Of a stretch of DNA of 59,413 nucleotides, positions 53,640-59,413 are shown piece by piece. The notes beneath the pieces were generated by a model. The model searched no databases. It saw only the letters and a list, made by a program, of their open reading frames with translations, and was not told the origin of the DNA. The first letter of the stretch is position 1, and each line of letters starts with the position of its first letter. The stretch spans positions 1 to 59,413 of the forward strand of contig JBBDNV010000178.1 in NCBI GenBank assembly GCA_040877415.1. The letters are read 5' to 3'. The stretch is from JBBDNV01 sp040877415 (GTDB lineage: Bacteria; Planctomycetota; Planctomycetia; Pirellulales; PALSA-1355). The translations under genes were made by a program, and so were the position numbers.

Positions 53640-53981
53640 CTACCGGTTGGCGGCGAAGTGACCGCGATCAACCTTCTTGAACCGCGCCTCTTTGCCCTTG
53701 GTGGCGACCTCCCTGATTATTGCCGAATACAATGTGGCCCAAGGGGTCGCACCGCCGGGGCTGGTCCACAGTCCCTTGGCGGCCATCGCCTCGATCATCT
53801 GCTTGGCGTTAATCGGTTCTTTCGACGCCGCCAGTACTTGAGCGGCGGCGTCCAGGGCGCTGAGCTTCTTCGACTTGCCCTCGCCTGCGGGCTTGGCCAT
53901 CTTGGCCGGTGTGGCCTTCGCGCGCTTTGCGGTCTTGGTGCTCTTCGGGGCGGCCTTCTTGGTGGCTTTCTTCGTCGGCAT
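53640..53981 (-). CDS. Lysine-rich HARE-HTH domain protein
   Basis: From ATG 53981 (GGAG RBS) the protein has 113 residues. The first 45 are Lys/Ala/Pro-rich (MPTKKATKKAAPKSTKTAKR), like histone H1 tails. The remainder is a HARE-HTH winged-helix domain: LSALDAAAQVLAASKEPINA, KQMIEAMAAKGLW, TLYSAIIREVATKG. HARE-HTH occurs in chromatin proteins and restriction enzymes. Such histone-tail fusions are frequent in planctomycetes and probably bind DNA. Confidence 0.85.
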   Translation of the reverse strand: MPTKKATKKAAPKSTKTAKRAKATPAKMAKPAGEGKSKKLSALDAAAQVLAASKEPINAKQMIEAMAAKGLWTSPGGATPWATLYSAIIREVATKGKEARFKKVDRGHFAANR

Positions 53982-54388
53982 AGTACGTCTCCTCAGAACG
54001 GGATTCGATGGTTTGGCTGCCATCGTCAGGCCCACGGAACCGCCCGCGGACAGTCACACATCAGCCGTACGGGCGGAAGAAGATCAAGCGCTATTGGGCG
54101 AGCTCTCACGCGAATTCCGCAGACACTTTTCAGCCGGAAACCAGGAATGTTTCCCTTAGCTGCACGAGGATTCGGACATGTCCCGATTCGGTCCACCAGC
54201 AGATGCATTCTGGTAAGGACGGGCGGTTGGGCATGTTGTCCAGCGCCTGCACGGGCACTCAGCTACAATGACCCCAACGAGGACGATGTCGTCTGTAATT
54301 TGGTGTACTGCGCGGCGCCATGGCGAGCTCCCGTCGCGCAGTAGCGTCAAGCGCGGCGGCAGGCTAAATTGCCGTTTGCCGACCCTCG
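53982..54388. other. Divergent intergenic region
   Basis: 407 bases. TACAAT at 54264-54269 is the likely -10 box for the gene at 54389, leaving a leader of about 115 bases. No other feature was recognised. Confidence 0.4.
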
Positions 54389-55786
54389 ATGGTACGTGGC
54401 ATGAATTCGTTGCTGAGCAGTGTGCCCGAGATATCCTTTCCTGCCCTGCCCGAAAGCCACTCGGCCGGGCTGCTGGCCGTTTTGTTTCAACTCGAGCAGT
54501 CGCAGTGGTGGTCGGCCGAGCAGATGGCGCGGGAGCAGTTTCGCCAGCTTGCGCTTGTGGTCGAGCACGCCTGGCGAACGGTGCCGTTCTATCGAGAAAG
54601 ATTCGAGGCGTTGGGACTCGACCAGCAGCATGCGGCCACGCCAATGGGTTGGCACGATGTGCCGCTGCTGTCGCGCCGCGATGTTCAGCTTGCCGGCGAT
54701 GCCTTGCACAGCCGCCAAACGCCGGCCACGCACGGGCGCGTCTCGCGCACGATGACCAGTGGCTCGACGAATCAGCCGGTCGTGACGCTGGGCACGCGGA
54801 TCAGCGAGCTGTTCTGGAGAGTCCTGACGCTGCGCGAACACGTTTGGCACCGCCGCGACTTCGGCCAGTCGATGGCCGCCATTCGCTACACCGGCAACAA
54901 CGAATCGCTGCCGCCCGACGGGAGCCGCTCCGAGAATTGGGGAGCCGCGACGGCCGGCACGGTCGCCACCGGCCCCGCCTTTCTGCTCAACGTTCGCAGC
55001 ACGGTCGAAGAGCAGGCCGAGTGGCTCGCGCGGGTCAACCCGGGCTACGTGTTGGCCTATCCGTCGGTGTTGCGTGCCATCGCGGAACTTCTGGAAATGC
55101 GGGGTCGGCCGCTCGCGAGCCTGCGTGAGCTGCGCACGTACGGGGAGATTCTGGAGCCCGCATGCCGCGAAGTCTGCCGGCGCGCGTTCGGCGTCGACGT
55201 GGTCGACTTATACAGCTCGCAGGAAGTGGGTTACGTCGCACTTCAGTGTCCCGACCACGAGTACTATCACGTCATGTCTGAGAATTTGCTAGTGGAAGTA
55301 CTAGACGAGACGGGCCGGCCTTGCCAACCCGACGAAGTCGGTAAAGTTGTTGTCACGACGCTGCACAATTTCGCGATGCCGCTGTTGCGGTATGACATTG
55401 GCGACTATGCCGAAGTCGGCCCGCCGTGTCCCTGCGGCCGGGGGCTTCCGGTTCTGCGGCGCATACTCGGTCGTCAGCGGAATCTGCTCAGCATGCCAGA
55501 CGGCCGGCGCTGCTGGCCGATTTTCGATGCCGGCGAGCGACCCGAAGACCTGCCACCGTTCTTCCAGTTTCAGGTGATCCAACGCAGCTTGAAGCAGATC
55601 GACGTTCACGTCGTCCGCCACGAGCCGCTGGAAGCCGCCGAGGAAGAGATCGTCAAGCGGCACTTCCAGCAGACGCTGGGCTATCCGTTCGAGATCCGGC
55701 TCCGGTGGGTCGAAGAGATTCCGCGCAGCCCGACCGGGAAGTTCGAGGACTTCATTTCCGAAGTATCTCAGCCGCCCCAGCCGTGA
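54389..55786 (+). CDS. Adenylate-forming enzyme, phenylacetate-CoA ligase/CapK family
   Basis: The 465-residue protein has the PaaK/CapK pattern: FRQLALVVEHAWRTVPFYRE, the nucleotide loop RTMTSGSTNQPVV (Gly of TG replaced by Asn), DLYSSQEVGYVALQCP, LLRYDIGDYAEVG, and PRSPTGKFEDFISE near the end with the catalytic Lys. CapK-type members lie in capsule and exopolysaccharide loci and may activate a carboxylate for transfer. The acid used here is unknown. An acyltransferase-like gene follows after 10 bases with a GAGGAGA RBS, so an activation-then-transfer pair is likely. Confidence 0.85.
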   Translation: MVRGMNSLLSSVPEISFPALPESHSAGLLAVLFQLEQSQWWSAEQMAREQFRQLALVVEHAWRTVPFYRERFEALGLDQQHAATPMGWHDVPLLSRRDVQLAGDALHSRQTPATHGRVSRTMTSGSTNQPVVTLGTRISELFWRVLTLREHVWHRRDFGQSMAAIRYTGNNESLPPDGSRSENWGAATAGTVATGPAFLLNVRSTVEEQAEWLARVNPGYVLAYPSVLRAIAELLEMRGRPLASLRELRTYGEILEPACREVCRRAFGVDVVDLYSSQEVGYVALQCPDHEYYHVMSENLLVEVLDETGRPCQPDEVGKVVVTTLHNFAMPLLRYDIGDYAEVGPPCPCGRGLPVLRRILGRQRNLLSMPDGRRCWPIFDAGERPEDLPPFFQFQVIQRSLKQIDVHVVRHEPLEAAEEEIVKRHFQQTLGYPFEIRLRWVEEIPRSPTGKFEDFISEVSQPPQP

Positions 55787-55796
55787 GGAGATCGAG

Positions 55797-56540
55797 ATGA
55801 GTCTGCTCGGTCGACTGGTGCCCGTCGCCGACCTCTCACCCCAGGCGCGGGGCCAGATGCTGGATCTCATGCATCGCCATTACGCCAACGTCGATGCGAA
55901 TGCCTTCGCGGCGGATTTGGCCGAGAAACAGTGGGCGGTCTGCGTGCGGCACCCGGAAACGAAGCAGCTTTGCGGCTTCTCGACGCAGATGCTGCTCGAC
56001 GCCGTTGTGGAAGACCGGCCGGTCAAGGCGTTGTTCTCCGGCGATACCATCGTCGACCGGCAGTATTGGGGCGATCAGGCGCTGACGCGCGCCTCGGGTC
56101 GCTTTGCGCTGTCTCTGATCGACGAGTATCCCGAAGCGGAGCTGTATTGGTTTCTCATCGCCCAAGGCTACAAGACTTATCGCTTCTTGCCCGTGTTCTT
56201 TCACGAGTTTTATCCGCGCCATGACGCCGTCACGCCTCCGCACGCACGGCGAGTGATCGACGCGTTGGCCCGGCACAAGTATCCCGAAGGCTACGATTCG
56301 GCCGCGGGTGTGATTCGCGCCTCCGTCAAGCAGTACCGCTTGCGCGAAGGGATCGCCGACATCACGCCCGAGCGGCTGCGCGATCCGCACGTGCGCTACT
56401 TCGCCGAGCGCAATCCTGGGCACACCCGAGGCGATGAGCTGTGCTGCCTGGCGCCCTTGGCGCAGTCCAACTTCACGCCGGCAGCGTATCGCGTCATTGG
56501 CCCGCGCGGACCAAATCAACACGCGGAGGACGCGCATTAG
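55797..56540 (+). CDS. Acyltransferase-like protein (possible GNAT fold)
   Basis: The 247-residue protein has MLDLMHRHYANVDANAFAAD at the start and WFLIAQGYKTYRFLPVFFHE in the middle. A GNAT-like order is suggested by a strand LCGFSTQMLLD, the segment FSGDTIVDRQYWG, and the helix after it, but the acetyl-CoA loop is not clear. Directly downstream of the adenylating enzyme and presumably co-transcribed. I infer transfer of the activated acyl group; the acceptor is unknown. Confidence 0.65.
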   Translation: MSLLGRLVPVADLSPQARGQMLDLMHRHYANVDANAFAADLAEKQWAVCVRHPETKQLCGFSTQMLLDAVVEDRPVKALFSGDTIVDRQYWGDQALTRASGRFALSLIDEYPEAELYWFLIAQGYKTYRFLPVFFHEFYPRHDAVTPPHARRVIDALARHKYPEGYDSAAGVIRASVKQYRLREGIADITPERLRDPHVRYFAERNPGHTRGDELCCLAPLAQSNFTPAAYRVIGPRGPNQHAEDAH

Positions 56541-56572
56541 CCAGGTGTTTCCTCTGGCGGCGACCGTCGGCG

Positions 56573-57259
56573 TCAGGAAGCATGATGAAAGTGCCAATAG
56601 CGAGGCTCAACGAATCGTTCAACGCGTTCAGGGTGCCACTCTAAACAGAGCCAAGCCACGATCTCGCGAAGCGAACGAACGTCACCGTAAACCAGCGTCC
56701 TCGAACAAATCTCTCGACACAAGGGCGCCGCGTCCACGAGCGCCCGAAGGCGGGTTTCGTATTCGCGAAGGAACCGCCACCAGAACGCCTCATCGCTGCT
56801 GTGGCGGGACAAGAACTTTACTCGCAAGCAGGATTGAACGTTGTCGACCGCATCTCGCCGCACGACGATCCATCTCGCATGCGGAAAACATCCAAGCAGT
56901 GTCGGCCAAATCAATGTGAGTTTTGGATCCTTCACACCCCATGACCCTTGCCCGTCGTATCCCTGGTTCGCGACCAGCGCGTGAATCTCGAGGCGAAGTG
57001 CGGGCGTTGACCTGGGTTGGTCCAACGATGGCAGAGCATGCACGCCGAGCGGATCGGCGCCCAGCTCTCGCAACAGGCGCTTGGTGACGCGACGCTTGAA
57101 CTCGGGGTTCTCGAAGAATCCCTTCGGGTTCGCGCGATTGCCTTTTCTCTGCGGCCCCAGCCATAAGCCGCATTGCCCAAGAGCGCCGGTGACCAGCGAC
57201 GTTCCAGACCGCGGTGCTCCTAGTATGAATACGGGGGTGTCAAAGTTCGTGGGTTTCAT
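56573..57259 (-). CDS. Sulfotransferase family protein
   Basis: The 228-residue protein starts with the PAPS 5'-phosphate loop FILGAPRSGTSLVTGAL, then a LRRELGADPL region and, at about 130-150, the 3'-phosphate-binding RWIVVRRDAVDNVQSCLR. Both are hallmarks of bacterial sulfotransferases that sulfate glycans or lipids. Convergent with the adenylating-enzyme operon and followed upstream by the DUF115-like and hydrolase-like genes, so sulfation of a surface glycan or natural product is a likely theme. Confidence 0.88.
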   Translation of the reverse strand: MKPTNFDTPVFILGAPRSGTSLVTGALGQCGLWLGPQRKGNRANPKGFFENPEFKRRVTKRLLRELGADPLGVHALPSLDQPRSTPALRLEIHALVANQGYDGQGSWGVKDPKLTLIWPTLLGCFPHARWIVVRRDAVDNVQSCLRVKFLSRHSSDEAFWWRFLREYETRLRALVDAAPLCREICSRTLVYGDVRSLREIVAWLCLEWHPERVERFVEPRYWHFHHAS

Positions 57260-57306
57260 GGCTCTGAATCAGGACCTTACGAGATATTTTAAGCCATGCG
57301 CGAGCG

Positions 57307-58152
57307 TCAGCGTACGGCGTGAGGAGACGCTCGTTGCGCATCGCGTTCGCGCTGCAATCGGTCGTACATGCCATCGGTCACGATCTGTTTGGGAATTCCG
57401 GCGGTCATCTCATTCAGCGCCTGCTCAAGGGTGACAAACGGAAAGGCCGCAAGCTGGCTCCCCTCGGTGCAGTTGAACACTTCAAAGCCGGCCGCGTCGA
57501 AACAAGGCCTGAGTCGGATTAGCCGTCGATTCAGAATCCTATAGCTTGCGTTGTTGTTCAACACGGACGCCCTGGTCCGGGCTTGCGAAAAGGCGTAATT
57601 CGGCTGATCAAATGTCATCCGAAAGTCGCATCCAAGCAAAAATACCTTGCGAATTCCGAGGTAGAAAAGCAATCGCAGTGCGAGGAACATCACCGATCGC
57701 CCCCCGCGATTTCCGTCCAAGTCGGGAGTCGACCCATCGTTGCCCCAGTTGAACGTGTCTTCAAATAGCCATCTCTCCGGGCAAAACAATTCATTCAGAT
57801 CAAAGCCAAATACGGCCGGCATGCTGGCCACGCACTCACTAGACACATTTAATGAACCGTCCTCACCGCGGACCACGATGGGGCGCTCGAAATGTCCGCG
57901 AGGGACGAATTTCAGTATTCCCGGGTCGCGCCAGATTGCGTCTGCGAAATTTCCCGGGTCGTCGGCGCTGACCCACAGGTGCGGACGAAAGATGGCGGGC
58001 ACGTTGTTTACGCCGCACGTCAGCACGCCACGGGAGTTGAGCAATGGTAGATCGACATCCAGCAACGACGGTCCGGCCCCCAGAAAAAAAGCTGAGCGAC
58101 CTCGATATAGGTCGGCCAACTCAACGGATTGTCCATTGCTCAAGAACAACAT
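57307..58152 (-). CDS. DUF115/sialyltransferase-like protein
   Basis: From ATG 58152 the product has 281 residues; a TTG at 58203 overlapping the upstream stop is an alternative. The N-terminal motif AFFLGAGPSLLDVDLPLL, then CGVNNVPAIFRPHLWVSADD, is the Rossmann-type pattern of DUF115 proteins and GT42-like sialyltransferases. The rest includes VFLLGCDFRMTFDQPNYAFS. Enzymes of this group act in surface glycan or flagellin glycosylation. The donor cannot be inferred. Confidence 0.65.
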   Translation of the reverse strand: MLFLSNGQSVELADLYRGRSAFFLGAGPSLLDVDLPLLNSRGVLTCGVNNVPAIFRPHLWVSADDPGNFADAIWRDPGILKFVPRGHFERPIVVRGEDGSLNVSSECVASMPAVFGFDLNELFCPERWLFEDTFNWGNDGSTPDLDGNRGGRSVMFLALRLLFYLGIRKVFLLGCDFRMTFDQPNYAFSQARTRASVLNNNASYRILNRRLIRLRPCFDAAGFEVFNCTEGSQLAAFPFVTLEQALNEMTAGIPKQIVTDGMYDRLQRERDAQRASPHAVR

Positions 58153-58199
58153 CGCTTGCCATTGGCCAACTGGTCGTCGGGGCCCCCAACGAGTCGATT

Positions 58200-59204
58200 T
58201 CAAGGGCTCGCCAAATGGCAGTCCTCGCAGATCAGCCGAAGTAGTCCCGCGACGATCCGTGGAAGGTCGACCGCCTGATAAACGTAGTGATCCGATCCCC
58301 AGAAGGGAAGAATAACTCCCGGCTTATTCAATAAGTCTGCCAGCAGCGCGTAGCCATCGTTGGGCCCCAGCTGTAGCAACACCTGGTTGAGGAACTTCAT
58401 GTGCTCGAATTCGATATGCCGCTCGAGCGGAAAGGCGGCGATATGGTATTGCCGAATATCGGGCGGGACGTTGAGCGCTCCGCCAAGTGGGCGGTCGGGC
58501 CCGCGTCCACAGTCGTGCAAGGCGTCGATCAGTAGATGAACGTAGTCTTCTCCGCGGCCACGAAACCAACCAAGGATCTGCGCCTCGGTTTCAGCATCTC
58601 GATGGTCGAGCAGCAAATTGACGACCGCGGTCCCGTCAAGCAAGCCGCAGATATTGATCCAGGCAACGACTTTCCGAAATGCTTCGCCAGCCGATGGCTC
58701 GTCAAATGCGATCTTCAGGTCCGAGCTACCCTTGCTAATTGACACCAGAACGATTCGATCGTCCGCACGGTGGCTCAATGTGTCGCAGATCAGCCGAGCG
58801 TTGGCCTGCAAGTTTCCGGTATGAGGCGTGGGCACGATGAATGTGTCGAAGCCGAAGCTCTTCGCCACGTCGAACATTAGAGAACCAGCCCGCTGTGGCC
58901 TATTGTCGAGGAAGTATCCGAGATTTGGTATCAACCCAAAAGACGCACGACCGTCAACCCTCGGTGCGGCTTCGGTCGTCGAGAGCAATCGCTCGAGCCG
59001 CGCAATCGCTTGTGCATGTGCAGGATCGCGGCAGACAGATTGATAAGCGACCGCCGTGGCGAAATCAGATCCTTGCTCCTTGGCCAATCCAAGCAATCGC
59101 TCTTCGGTCAGTTCCTTCAGCGAGATCTGCTCGCAGTATGACGCTGCCCGACCAAGCAACTCCTGCTCACCTGCAGCGATCGCCGTATCCTGCAGCGGAT
59201 GCAT
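58200..59204 (-). CDS. Putative alpha/beta-hydrolase-fold protein
   Basis: In this 334-residue protein a nucleophile elbow IVLVSISKGSSDLKIAF (SxSxG) follows a strand/helix section, and WGSDHYVYQA near the end could supply Asp/His. The N-terminal 90 residues are helical. No signal peptide. I do not recognise a specific family. It is coupled with the DUF115-like gene downstream (overlap at 58200-58203 if TTG is used) and probably part of the same pathway. It starts at ATG 59204; the final 209 bases of the window hold its upstream region and nothing else recognised. Confidence 0.6.
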   Translation of the reverse strand: MHPLQDTAIAAGEQELLGRAASYCEQISLKELTEERLLGLAKEQGSDFATAVAYQSVCRDPAHAQAIARLERLLSTTEAAPRVDGRASFGLIPNLGYFLDNRPQRAGSLMFDVAKSFGFDTFIVPTPHTGNLQANARLICDTLSHRADDRIVLVSISKGSSDLKIAFDEPSAGEAFRKVVAWINICGLLDGTAVVNLLLDHRDAETEAQILGWFRGRGEDYVHLLIDALHDCGRGPDRPLGGALNVPPDIRQYHIAAFPLERHIEFEHMKFLNQVLLQLGPNDGYALLADLLNKPGVILPFWGSDHYVYQAVDLPRIVAGLLRLICEDCHLASP

Positions 59205-59413
59205 ACGATTCCCTCTGCATTAAGGAAAATGCGAACTCTGCTTGCACGATACGTGTCGAAGCATGCGCCCAGTGTACCAAACCGAGTGAGCTTGACGGCG
59301 CAAGAAATGACCTGCCGCCGAATCACGATGGCGCTGTTGCCGCGCTGAATGATTCACGCCGTCTGCAAGTTGCAAGATTTCGTTGCTTGACAATTGTGGT
59401 TTGAGTGTTATGT

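Noticed and set aside
42282..53640. tRNA-Ser as attachment site of the integrase element at 47529-53272
   Set aside because: No repeat of the tRNA 3' half was found near the right end of that element, and the ABC operon lies in between.

Overview
The window looks like a high-GC (roughly 63-66% by eye) bacterial chromosome, most likely a planctomycete of the Pirellulales type. Supporting signs are secreted PEP-CTERM proteins, a large secreted TolB/WD40 propeller protein, a secreted family-10-like glycosyl hydrolase, a lysine-rich HARE-HTH protein, a sigma-54 regulator, and many short intergenic regions with a TACAAT/TATAAT -10 box. The assignment is an inference from gene content; no rRNA is present.

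Layout. 1-2713: partial LemA gene, a coupled membrane protein, and a secreted protein with a propeller inside a LamG fold. 3091-7793: ergothioneine locus, with egtB, a two-gene ABC importer whose binding protein and permease are fused, a DUF427 relic and convergent egtD. 8039-13924: complete selenocysteine machinery, with selD fused to an FAD/NAD(P) oxidoreductase, then selB, selA and tRNA-Sec. 14046-19500: trypsin-like protease, a small secreted Gly/Ala-rich protein with a long structured leader, duplicated hairpins, mannonate dehydratase and a propeller protein. 19662-30707: tRNA-Lys, sigma-54 regulator, fabI-mutT, CHRD/PEP-CTERM protein, zinc protease, plsC-cdsA, flippase, degenerate sulfatase-fold protein. 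31002-37887: glycosyl hydrolase-like protein, HIT protein, PEP-CTERM protein, a small transposable element with target duplication, Trm112-like protein and two unknowns.

Accessory part. 38035-42364 is a lower-GC island with an Abi-like gene, a D12-class adenine methyltransferase, a convergent putative restriction endonuclease and a C-type controller with a recognisable C-box. It lies between a 5'-half tRNA-Ser(CGA) fragment and the intact tRNA-Ser(CGA) gene, and about 250-350 bp upstream of the tRNA is duplicated too. 42777-47220 encodes an ABC ATPase and an ABC permease/M1 peptidase fusion. A second small inverted-repeat element (20-bp ends, 10-bp target duplication) follows. 47529-53272 is a phage-satellite-like element: tyrosine integrase, CGNR-like zinc-finger protein, excisionase, primase-helicase, a palindrome cluster that may be an origin, and a triple zinc-motif protein.

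53640-59204: HARE-HTH protein, then a cluster of a PaaK/CapK-type adenylating enzyme, acyltransferase-like protein, sulfotransferase, DUF115-like protein and alpha/beta-hydrolase-like protein, probably for modifying a surface glycan or small molecule.

The observations I would follow first are the tRNA-Ser-flanked restriction-modification island, the ergothioneine synthesis/transport locus, the palindrome cluster behind the primase, and the structured leader of the small secreted protein.
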